This document shows positions 40,590-47,409 of a stretch of 47,409 bases of DNA, in pieces; within the stretch, counting starts at the first letter, position 1; every line of letters starts with the position of its first letter. Source of the stretch: an uncultured Lachnospiraceae bacterium (lineage in GTDB: Bacteria; Bacillota; Clostridia; Lachnospirales; Lachnospiraceae); the NCBI GenBank assembly GCA_947589095.1, contig CANQBX010000024.1:1-47409 (forward strand), in the 5' to 3' direction. Under the pieces are notes generated by a model that was not told the DNA's origin, did no database searches, and saw only the letters and a program-made list of their open reading frames with translations. A program made the translations under genes and the position numbers.

Positions 40590-41861
40590 TCACTTAAGGT
40601 ATTTATCCATCACACCGCAGAAATCAAATGTGGCGAAATAGTCCTTCGGCGTTTCCGCCCGCCGGATCATTTCAAAGGAACCGTCCTCATGCAGAAGGAT
40701 CTCCGAAGACCGCAGCTTCCCATTGTAATTATATCCCATGGAAAATCCGTGGGCGCCGGTATCGTGGATCACCAGCAGATCGCCCATGTCGATGGCCGGC
40801 AGCATCCGGTCGATGGCAAATTTGTCATTGTTCTCGCAGAGAGAGCCGACCACATCGTACTTGTGGTCGCAGGGCGCGCCCTCCTTGCCCATGACCGTGA
40901 TGTGGTGGTAGGCGCCGTACATGGCCGGGCGCATCAGGTTCACCGCGCAGGCGTCCACGCCGATGTACTCCTTATACGTGTGCTTCTCGTGGATAGCCCT
41001 GGTCACCAGGCAGCCGTAGGGCGCCAGCATGAAGCGTCCCAGCTCCGTGTAAATGGCCACGTCGCCCATACCGGCGGGAACCAGCACCTCCTCGTAGACC
41101 TTACGCACACCCTCGCCGATCGCCATGATGTCGTTGGGCTCCTGCTCCGGCCGGTAGGCCACGCCCACACCGCCGGAGAGATTGATAAACGCCACCTTGG
41201 CGCCGGTCTCCTTCTGCAGCTTCACCGCCAGCTCGAAGAGGATTTTCGCCAGCGTCGGATAGTACTCGTTGGTCACAGTGTTGCTGGCCAGGAATGCGTG
41301 GATGCCGAACCGCTTCGCTCCTTTGGACTTCAGGATGCGGAACGCCTCGAAGATCTGCTCCGTAGTCATGCCGTACTTGGCATCGCCGGGGTTGTCCATG
41401 ACGCCGTTGCTCATGGCGAATACGCCGCCGGGATTGTAGCGGCAGCTGATGGTCTCCGGGATATAGCCCAGAGTGTCCTCCAGGCATTGGATATGGGTGA
41501 TGTCGTCCAGGTTGATGATCGCGCCCAGGTTCGCGGCGAACTGAAACTCCGCGGGCGGCGTCTCGTTGGAGGAAAACATGATCTCATGGCCCGTAAAGCC
41601 GCAGGCGTCCGACATCATCAGCTCGGTCATGGACGAACAGTCGGTGCCGCAGCCGTGCTCCCGCAGGATCTTTAAGATAAATGGATTCGGGGTGGCCTTT
41701 ACCGCGAAATACTCGCGGAAACCCGGGTTCCAGGCGAAGGCCGCGCGCATGCGCTCCGCGTTTGCGCGGATGCCGCGCTCGTCGTAGAGGTGGAAGGGAG
41801 TGGGGAACTGAGACGCGATTTCTTCGAGCTTTTCTAAGGTTGCGAAGGGTTTCTTTTCCAT
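40590..41861 (-). CDS. lysA: Diaminopimelate decarboxylase family protein
   Basis: This 423-aa fold III PLP enzyme should convert meso-diaminopimelate to lysine. The PLP lysine is in EYFAVKATPNP (Lys55). INLSGGVGVAYRPEQ is the PLP-phosphate glycine loop, VVGSLCENNDKFA carries the active-site Cys, and HDTGAHGFSMGYNYNGKLRSSEIL is the C-terminal signature. The start ATG at 41861 has AAAGGAAG about 10 bases upstream. It is of the variant with TDCSSMTELMMSDACGF rather than the commonest LysA. A related D-amino-acid or ornithine decarboxylase cannot be fully excluded. Confidence 0.88.
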   Translation of the reverse strand: MEKKPFATLEKLEEIASQFPTPFHLYDERGIRANAERMRAAFAWNPGFREYFAVKATPNPFILKILREHGCGTDCSSMTELMMSDACGFTGHEIMFSSNETPPAEFQFAANLGAIINLDDITHIQCLEDTLGYIPETISCRYNPGGVFAMSNGVMDNPGDAKYGMTTEQIFEAFRILKSKGAKRFGIHAFLASNTVTNEYYPTLAKILFELAVKLQKETGAKVAFINLSGGVGVAYRPEQEPNDIMAIGEGVRKVYEEVLVPAGMGDVAIYTELGRFMLAPYGCLVTRAIHEKHTYKEYIGVDACAVNLMRPAMYGAYHHITVMGKEGAPCDHKYDVVGSLCENNDKFAIDRMLPAIDMGDLLVIHDTGAHGFSMGYNYNGKLRSSEILLHEDGSFEMIRRAETPKDYFATFDFCGVMDKYLK

Positions 41862-41989
41862 GGTAAGATGACTTCCTTTCATTGCATAGTAATTTCTATC
41901 TATCATTCGTTGTTACGGGCAGAGCAGATCGGTGGTAAAGCCGCATATAAACGAAAATTAGCCCGCGCGGGATACAACTTAGCATTGTA

Positions 41990-42314
41990 ACTCACACGGA
42001 CCTCTTTGTCCACTTATTTCGGGATTTATTGTATTCGTTGTAATATGGGCGGGGGACGGCTGCCTGCGGGCTTCGCCGCAGGGACGCTTGGGGGGGGAGG
42101 CTGCCTGCAGGCTTCGCCGCAGGGACGCTTGAGGGAGGGACCGTGACATTCTGGCCCGCCGTGCTGCCATTCATAATCCGGCGCTGCGAACGCTGATCCT
42201 CCGAGTGTCGTTAATGGGCGCCGGATTATTCATGGAGGGCTTCGCCCTATGCGGTAAAGGAGCCCGGACCGGGCTTGTGAGCAAGCTCACGCCCGTTCCG
42301 TACTGCTTTACCGC
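41990..42314. repeat. Palindrome and direct-repeat block between lysA and pyk
   Basis: No protein gene is seen. Two direct copies of a 33-bp unit with a 41-bp period (42058-42090 and 42099-42131, one mismatch) each contain a GCTTCG-loop hairpin. ATAATCCGGCGC (42173-42184) and GCGCCGGATTAT (42218-42229) form a 12-bp inverted repeat. GGGC/GCCC follows, and a long imperfect hairpin runs from GCGGTAAAG (42251-42259) to CTTTACCGC (42306-42314) with inner GTGAGC/GCTCAC. None has a T-run. Confidence 0.75.
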
Positions 42315-42327
42315 GCACGGCTCATGG

Positions 42328-43761
42328 CTAGGCCACGTTTACGATCCTCATCATATTCGTATGCATCGCCGGCAGATCCTTCCGGTCGTAGTTGACCAGG
42401 CCGGCGGTGATGACCGCGATGTCGCCGGATTCGAAGATCCCTTTCTCCTTCAGATACTCGATCGACGACTCGATCAGGGCGTCGGTGGAATCGGCGCGCA
42501 TGGCGAGGAACGGACGGACGCCCCAGTAGATCTGCATCTGCCGCACCGCGATGGCCGCCGGCGACATGCCGATGACCTGCACGTCGGAGCGCCATTTGGA
42601 CAGAAGGCGGGCCGTAAAGCCGCTGATGCTGGGAGCCACGATAGCCTTCGCGCCCAGATCATGGGCCGTGGACACGGAGGAGAAGCAGACCGCGTTGGAA
42701 ATCGTACGGTTCTGGTCCGTCACCTGGCGGCTGCGGTATGCGGAATTGTCCAGATGGGACTCCGCCTCCAGGCATATCTCCACCATCATCTTAAGCGCCT
42801 CCACCGGATACTTGCCGGCAGCAGTCTCTCCGGACAGCATGACCACGTCGGTGCCTTCGGCCACCGCTTCGGACACGTCCGTCACTTCCGCCCTGGTAGG
42901 CCGCGGATTGCGGATCATGGAGTCCAGCATCTGCGTCGCCGTGATGACCGGCTTACAGGCCGCGTTGCATTTCTGAATGATCGTCTTCTGGATGAACGGC
43001 ACCTTCTGGGCCGGGATCTCCACGCCCATGTCGCCGCGAGCCACCATGATACCGTCGCTGGCAGCGATGATCTCATCCAGATTTTCAATCCCTTCGGCGT
43101 TCTCGATCTTGGAAATGACCATGATCTTCGAATTATGCGCCTTCAGTATCTCTTTGATCTCCAGAACCGCTTCCGCCGAACGGACGAAAGAAGCGGCAAT
43201 AAAATCAAATCCCTGTTCGATTCCAAACTCAATATCTTCCTTGTCTTTATCCGTAAGCGCCGGAAGCTTCACTTTCACCCCCGGCACGTTCACGCCCTTC
43301 TGACTGCCCAGCTCGCCCCCATTCACTACCAGGCAGCTGATATCTTCCCCTTCGATCTTCTGGATCTTCAGCTCGATCAGTCCATCATCGATCAGGATCC
43401 GGTCCCCCGGCTTCACGTCTTCTGCCAGCCCGGAGTAATTGATATGGCAGACCTTCTCATCACACTCCACCTGACGGGTCGTCAGCGTGTAGAACTGCCC
43501 GGCCATCAGCGGGATCTTCCCGCCGCCCTTTACGCGGCCCGTACGGATCTCCGGTCCCTTCGTATCCAGAAGCGCCGCCACCGGCACATCCAGCTCGCTG
43601 CGAATGCTTTTCAGCTGATCCAGCCGCGCCTTCTGCTCCTCGTGGGTACCATGGGAGAAATTAAACCGCGCGATGTCCATGCCATAGCGTACCAGATCCA
43701 TCATAACGGTCCGGTCGTCGGAGGCCGGTCCCATGGTGCAGATAATTTTTGTTTTCTTCAT
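42328..43761 (-). CDS. pyk: Pyruvate kinase
   Basis: This 477-aa enzyme converts phosphoenolpyruvate and ADP to pyruvate and ATP. The signature ISKIENAEGIENLDEII with catalytic Lys, DTKGPEIRTG and MVARGDMGVEIP are present. It ends after the allosteric C domain and lacks the extra PEP-utiliser domain found on Bacillus pyruvate kinases. AGGAGG precedes the ATG. It lies alone; the palindromic block starts directly after its stop codon and may serve as its 3' end. Confidence 0.97.
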   Translation of the reverse strand: MKKTKIICTMGPASDDRTVMMDLVRYGMDIARFNFSHGTHEEQKARLDQLKSIRSELDVPVAALLDTKGPEIRTGRVKGGGKIPLMAGQFYTLTTRQVECDEKVCHINYSGLAEDVKPGDRILIDDGLIELKIQKIEGEDISCLVVNGGELGSQKGVNVPGVKVKLPALTDKDKEDIEFGIEQGFDFIAASFVRSAEAVLEIKEILKAHNSKIMVISKIENAEGIENLDEIIAASDGIMVARGDMGVEIPAQKVPFIQKTIIQKCNAACKPVITATQMLDSMIRNPRPTRAEVTDVSEAVAEGTDVVMLSGETAAGKYPVEALKMMVEICLEAESHLDNSAYRSRQVTDQNRTISNAVCFSSVSTAHDLGAKAIVAPSISGFTARLLSKWRSDVQVIGMSPAAIAVRQMQIYWGVRPFLAMRADSTDALIESSIEYLKEKGIFESGDIAVITAGLVNYDRKDLPAMHTNMMRIVNVA

Positions 43762-43866
43762 CCTGTCTCCTCCTGTGTATTATATTATACAGCCTCGCGC
43801 CGTATCTTTCGTATATTCCCTGTATCCTTTCCCGTGATCGGGAACCCGCGGCTCCTGCCGGTTCAC

Positions 43867-44742
43867 TCACTGCACCGATCCCTGCGGCCCTCCGGTCACA
43901 TGCTGGTGCGTATACAGATGATCCTGACAGTACTCCAATCCGCCCGCGCATTTGGAACAGTAGCGGAACTCCAGATTCTCGCCGTCCTTCTCCGTCCGTC
44001 CGCACACTGCGCAGCGGTGCCTCGGGCCGCTCTGCGGGATGATCTTGGTCTGGGTGCGGAATTCCCGCTTACGCTTGATCTCCTTCGGCGAATAGCGGTT
44101 CAGGTTCCGGGTCATCAGGAAGAATATCAGGAAATTAAGCAGCGACAGAACGATCGCGCAGCGCGTCGCCGCATTCCCCACGATAAAACCATACAGGAAG
44201 AAAATCCCATCGAAAACCGCAAGCACCTTGGCTTTCACCGGAATCACCATGAACAGCAGAAACTGCAGGTCCGGATACATAGCCGCAAACGCAAAAAACA
44301 GCGACAGGTTCAGATATGTGGTAGTAAGAAGCAGCATCTGGCCAAAGAACAGATACGCGATCAGCGCCGCCAGCACATGTCCCAGGACGCCCATAAAAAA
44401 GTACACATTGAACTTAAACGCGCCCCAGGTCCGTTCCAGGGTCGTTCCCAGCGAATAGTACAGAGACAGCGCAATGCCGTTGAACAGCAGATCCGACAGC
44501 ATGCTCATAGGCGCCGCTCCCACAGACGACATGGACATGGGCGGATAGATCAGAAACGTGACGATACGCCATATCTGACCGTGCACGATGGCCCCCGCAT
44601 TTAAGCAGAGCCAGTTCCAGTATATCCCCGGCATCACGATCTGAAGCACCAGGCCGGCCGCATAGAGAAGCATGATATAATACATCAGATTCCGGATGGC
44701 GTATCTGCCGAATTTCCGTTCCATTTTCTGAAAAAACTTCAT
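43867..44742 (-). CDS. Rhomboid-like membrane protein with a C-terminal zinc-binding tail, probably not a protease
   Basis: This 291-aa protein has about six membrane helices. IWRIVTFLIYPP and LGTTLERTWGAFKFNVYFFMGVLGHVLAAL resemble the L1-loop WR motif and E-x-x-WG segment of rhomboid folds, but there is no GxSG serine motif or catalytic His, so proteolysis is unlikely. After the membrane part, a cytoplasmic tail has CAVCG, YCSKC and YCQDH, with Cys/His spacing suited to zinc. The start is taken at the ATG (44742) preceding MKFFQKMERKFGRYAI; the ribosome-binding site is weak. I know similar proteins only as uncharacterised Lachnospiraceae proteins. Confidence 0.7.
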   Translation of the reverse strand: MKFFQKMERKFGRYAIRNLMYYIMLLYAAGLVLQIVMPGIYWNWLCLNAGAIVHGQIWRIVTFLIYPPMSMSSVGAAPMSMLSDLLFNGIALSLYYSLGTTLERTWGAFKFNVYFFMGVLGHVLAALIAYLFFGQMLLLTTTYLNLSLFFAFAAMYPDLQFLLFMVIPVKAKVLAVFDGIFFLYGFIVGNAATRCAIVLSLLNFLIFFLMTRNLNRYSPKEIKRKREFRTQTKIIPQSGPRHRCAVCGRTEKDGENLEFRYCSKCAGGLEYCQDHLYTHQHVTGGPQGSVQ

Positions 44743-44804
44743 AACACAGTCATTCCCTTTCAGGCAGTTGGTTTCTATTATTATAATTTCCGGACATTCG
44801 TTTG

Positions 44805-45308
44805 TCAAACGTCTTCCCTGAGAATTCCCAGGGTCTTCCTCACATTCCTGCAGTACGGCATCCGCAGCGTCTCGCCTGTCGCGCAGATCTTATCCGCAAG
44901 GCACACGATCGCGCTTTCCCGATACTTCGGCGGCCGCAGATTCAACGGAAACATATGCTTTCGAATCGCGTCCTTTTCAATCTCTCCCAGTTCAAAATCC
45001 CTCGCCGCATTCTCGCAGGCCTTCCGCGCATGATGAAATCCGTGAAGCCGATGGCTCTTATCCGGTATATGCCAGTCATACAGAAAATAATCGTGCAGCA
45101 GCGCGCCGCGCACCAGCGCCCGGTGATTCACCCGAATATGCAGATACCCGGCGATCAGCAGGCAGACGCAGGCCACGATGACAGAATGTTCAAACACGCT
45201 CACGTCGCCGTGCTGCATGAACATTTTCTCCATCTGCATATTGGAAGATTCCAGGATATCCGCGCCATAGCGCAGGATCATGGCCTCGCAGGCCGCAAGC
45301 TTTTTCAT
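44805..45308 (-). CDS. HD-domain protein
   Basis: This 167-aa protein is a small HD-superfamily phosphohydrolase. Motifs visible are FEHSVIVACVC (first His), RGALLHDYFLYDWH (HD pair) and GFHHA (downstream His pair). It resembles the short HD proteins often annotated as phosphohydrolase in Clostridia; substrate unknown. It lies 62 bp upstream of the rhomboid-like gene on the same strand, so the two may be co-transcribed. The ATG has AAAGG immediately upstream. Confidence 0.82.
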   Translation of the reverse strand: MKKLAACEAMILRYGADILESSNMQMEKMFMQHGDVSVFEHSVIVACVCLLIAGYLHIRVNHRALVRGALLHDYFLYDWHIPDKSHRLHGFHHARKACENAARDFELGEIEKDAIRKHMFPLNLRPPKYRESAIVCLADKICATGETLRMPYCRNVRKTLGILREDV

Positions 45309-45377
45309 CCTTTAACCCCTCTGCTGTAATAATTGCCCCCGATGATCTTATCTTAACATGATATCAGACCGCTGTCA

Positions 45378-45997
45378 ATGAATCCGCCCTTCAATGATGA
45401 AGTAAACGAAATGATACCGCCCGCTCCTGACATTACCTGCGGGATTTACTACACTGGATATCGCTGGCAGAAGCTGGAACACGGCAGCTCTCCATCGTCG
45501 GCATGCTGTATAATTTCCAGCTTCTCAAGTACGCCGGTGAAAATGGCGTCGCCGCCTGCGGCGTCCTGATGTACGTCCAGTTTATCTTCATCGCTATCTT
45601 CGTGGGCTGCGCCATCGGAAGCGCGCCTATCGTGGGCTGTCATTTCGGAGCGGGGAATTGGGAAGAACTGAAAAATATGCTGAAGAAAAGCATGATCCTG
45701 ATGGGCGGCGCCGGAGCCGCGATGGCCGCGGCCCAGCTATTAGCCAGGCCGCTCTCCATGATCTTCGTCGGCTATGACGCGGAAACTCCCGGCCATGACC
45801 GTGCGGGCGTTTCGGATCTCCACCACGGCGTTTATCATTGTGGGCGTAAATATTTTCTCATCGTCCTTCTTCACGGCGCTCAACAGCAAGGCCGTATCGA
45901 CGGCATCCGGCTGGCGGAAGTGACGGCGGAAGTGTGCTCGTTTGCGCTATCAATGATGTTTTTGGTGGCGCTGCGAAAACGGTATCGATATATGTAG
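45378..45997 (+). pseudogene. Decayed MATE family efflux transporter
   Basis: A remnant of the C-terminal half of a MATE multidrug/Na+ antiporter. From about 45440 to 45795 the frame reads LSIVGMLYNFQLLKYAGENG and FVGCAIGSAPIVGCHFGAGN, typical of MATE helices 7-8. At about 45795 family sequence moves to another frame (MTVRAFRISTTAFIIVGVNIF, then SSSFFTALNSKAVSTASGW). Near 45920 it returns to the first frame, ending VALRKRYRYM. The N-terminal half (about 230 residues) is absent. It is the only non-intact gene recognised with confidence. Confidence 0.85.
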
Positions 45998-46020
45998 TCT
46001 GCACTTACTTAATTCTATAA

Positions 46021-46719
46021 TCAAGATTTTATAATATCATAAATACTGGAAATTGCAAAAATAGCAAGAATCAGCGCTATAATCCAATGCTTAAATAAAA
46101 CGCCGGCAAAAAACATAGCTAACATAATCACCATCACTATAACCAAGCATCCCGTAGCCGACTGTTTTCTAGCCTCACTATCGGAAGAATCAGGTTCCTG
46201 ATAACTGTACCGGGGCGCTGGCTGCGGCGCTGGCTGCGGCACTGGCTGCGGCTGAGGTATTGGCTGCGGCTGAGATACTTGCCGCGGCTGCTGCGGTATC
46301 TTCGCCGGCGCCGGCTGCCGCTGCGCCGGAGCGGCAGCCGGGACAGAATTTTGTGCACTTTTAAGCCGTGTTAATAAAAAATCTTCAAATGTAACTCCAT
46401 TGTTAAAAGTTCCATTCGGATATTTTTTTAGAAAAGCTTCAATATCGCTTCTGGTTACCCTATAGCCGTATTTCTGCTCAAATTTGCAGCCATTTCGGTA
46501 CTTGCCGCCGTTCTGTCCGGAGAAATTATAACACCTGTGAATCAGAGAAACCGTAAAGCTATAATTCGCGTCCCCAAATACTGCCTCGCCGACTTCCTGC
46601 ATATTGTATTTATAGCCGTTACGGCCTATTAAATACAATTCCATGCTGTCAGCCTTCTTCTTAAACGCGATGCTGCGGAATTGATTTCTCTCGTCTTCTG
46701 TAATTACATTATTGGCCAT
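46021..46719 (-). CDS. Unrecognised protein with Pro/Gln-rich linker and C-terminal membrane helices
   Basis: This 232-aa protein was not recognised. Residues 1-120 form a soluble, probably alpha/beta domain with many Tyr, Asn and Gly (SMELYLIGRNGYKYNMQEV, then YRVTRSDIEAFLKKYPNGTF). Residues about 125-170 are a Pro/Gln-rich low-complexity linker with QPQPIPQPQPVPQPAPQPAP-type repeats. Residues about 190-228 contain two closely spaced hydrophobic helices (GCLVIVMVIMLAMFFAGVLF and WIIALILAIFAISSIYDII). A small tail-anchored membrane protein with a cytoplasmic head is likely. AGGAG precedes the ATG. Base composition is more AT-rich than the housekeeping region. Confidence 0.6.
   Translation of the reverse strand: MANNVITEDERNQFRSIAFKKKADSMELYLIGRNGYKYNMQEVGEAVFGDANYSFTVSLIHRCYNFSGQNGGKYRNGCKFEQKYGYRVTRSDIEAFLKKYPNGTFNNGVTFEDFLLTRLKSAQNSVPAAAPAQRQPAPAKIPQQPRQVSQPQPIPQPQPVPQPAPQPAPRYSYQEPDSSDSEARKQSATGCLVIVMVIMLAMFFAGVLFKHWIIALILAIFAISSIYDIIKS
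46187..46345 (-). repeat. Low-complexity Pro/Gln codon repeats
   Basis: Iterated GGCTGC-type hexamers on the plus strand (CAG/CCG codons on the minus) encode the Pro/Gln linker of the unrecognised protein. Slippage here would keep the frame when multiples of three are gained or lost. Confidence 0.6.
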
Positions 46720-46799
46720 CTTTCTCTCCTTTATTTCCTCTGATCAGATTTCTCGGACTCGGTTTCTCCCGGGCTTTACAGGGTAATTTATATATTCTT

Positions 46800-47378
46800 T
46801 CATGACTGATACATTTGTATAAGCTCTTTCGGTAGCCTCCGAAACCAGCTATTTTTCAACGGCGCACTGCGCTCCAGTGTCAGCTGATACTGTTCCTCCT
46901 GTTCTCCGGCGATATCAAGATACAGGTAACCCCCAACAACGCTAAAACTTGTACAATTACCATGTCCGAAGTTTTTCCATCTATAGATCTGCCCTGACAC
47001 ATCTATTGCTTTAAAGTCGTCATACATATTCGAAGAATAATAACGCTCTCCGTCAAAATATCTTCTGCCGTAACTGCCAACCATATCCTCCGGTATTCTC
47101 CATACCGGCAGATCGTCACGTATCGCGTCACGATTCTTCAGCAAATCGTGCGGCTCCCAATAATAAACCGTCTTCAAATGGCGGCTGTCATCACTGGCCT
47201 CTCCCTCTCCTGCCGCTCTTGCAGTCCAGAAAATCATCCTGTTAAAGTCAAAAAATACAATGTTCCGATCATAATCCCATTTTTCATTATATTCAAGACT
47301 CGTCTCACTATAAACTTCCGGATTATCTATAACCGGGCGTTTGACACTTCTTTTAAATACCCTAATCGCAAAAATCCT
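46800..47378 (-). CDS. Unrecognised protein, 5' end unresolved or lost
   Basis: The frame is open from 47378 (stop TGA at 47379-47381) to the stop at 46800, 192 codons. The region before the first ATG (47237) reads as ordinary protein (FAIRVFKRSVKRPVIDNPEV, EYNEKWDYDRNIVFFDFNRM), yet has no ATG, GTG or TTG. A short frame beginning ATG (MAWMKDFCD) ends within this stretch one frame away, so a frameshift or 5' truncation is likely. If the ATG at 47237 is used, the product is 145 aa. The protein is soluble, rich in Tyr, Arg and Asp, with no motif I know. It is 80 bp upstream of the previous unknown gene, so they may form a unit. Confidence 0.5.
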   Translation of the reverse strand, partial: RIFAIRVFKRSVKRPVIDNPEVYSETSLEYNEKWDYDRNIVFFDFNRMIFWTARAAGEGEASDDSRHLKTVYYWEPHDLLKNRDAIRDDLPVWRIPEDMVGSYGRRYFDGERYYSSNMYDDFKAIDVSGQIYRWKNFGHGNCTSFSVVGGYLYLDIAGEQEEQYQLTLERSAPLKNSWFRRLPKELIQMYQS

Positions 47379-47384
47379 TCATCC

Positions 47385-47409
47385 AAGCCATTTATGGCTT
47401 ATTTTTTTT
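47385..47409 (+). terminator. Terminator-like hairpin at the right edge
   Basis: AAGCCA (47385-47390) pairs with TGGCTT (47395-47400), followed by ATTTTTTTT at the window edge. It faces the plus strand although no intact plus-strand gene lies nearby. Confidence 0.4.

Noticed and set aside
42205-44604. A 799-codon open frame on the plus strand across pyk and the rhomboid-like gene
   Set aside because: It is antisense to two genes with clear protein signatures, has no recognisable domain, and is explained by GC-rich codon bias leaving the opposite strand open.
1-47409. CRISPR arrays, insertion sequences, prophage or integrase modules
   Set aside because: No regularly spaced repeats, transposase, cas or phage genes were seen. 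The only tyrosine recombinase is Xer-like in a housekeeping context.

Overview
The window is about 47 kb of a GC-rich (high 50s %, judged by eye) Gram-positive chromosome. Gene content points to a spore-forming Clostridia member, most likely Lachnospiraceae-like. The evidence is a Firmicutes-type L10 leader, a T-box before proS, a BirA-controlled bioY, a Gram-positive SOS box before recA, a CotS-family spore-coat kinase-like gene, a SpoIIM-like protein, an apt-rel pair, RNase Y and choline-binding-type wall repeats. Almost every gene is on the minus strand. Plus-strand genes are bioY, an AraC regulator, a hemolysin III protein and a decayed MATE transporter.

Layout, left to right: a membrane-anchored polysaccharide deacetylase and a cold-shock protein with a structured leader (1-1330). 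Next comes the ribosomal/transcription block, read as rpmG-secE-nusG-rplK-rplA-[L10 leader]-rplJ-rplL (1491-5227), which ends in a terminator and is not followed by rpoBC. Then comF, recD2, an MreB/Mbl-type actin, an acyltransferase, a phosphohexomutase, the CotS-like gene, cca, and proS with its T-box (5318-17403). A GPH-family sugar symporter and bioY follow (17465-19753). After these come an AI-2E family membrane protein and a divergent amylosucrase/AraC pair whose intergenic region carries a cre-like palindrome (19728-23967).

The middle (24095-33105) holds a pseudouridine synthase, hemolysin III, a DUF624/YesL protein, a GNAT protein with an unusual N-terminal half, cyclophilin, a metallo-beta-lactamase hydrolase, Rel with an N-terminal repeat tail, apt and a XerD-like recombinase. 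The right part (33149-43761) holds SpoIIM-like, NUDIX, a secreted wall-binding protein, rny, recX, recA, an intracellular subtilase, a diaminopimelate decarboxylase and pyruvate kinase. The last 3.7 kb holds a rhomboid-like protein lacking catalytic residues, an HD-domain protein, a MATE pseudogene and two unrecognised proteins, one of them missing a start codon.

Most of this is core housekeeping DNA: translation and its control, DNA repair (recA/recX, recD2), the stringent response and purine salvage (rel/apt), and envelope functions. No complete new multi-gene system is evident. The most interesting unexplained elements are a roughly 195-nt hairpin-rich intergenic block upstream of recA, the csp leader hairpin, a palindrome/direct-repeat block beside pyk, the Rel N-terminal repeats, the catalytically dead rhomboid-like protein and the two unknown proteins at the right edge. 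Start codons were chosen by ribosome-binding-site fit, and in many genes this differs from the longest possible frame.
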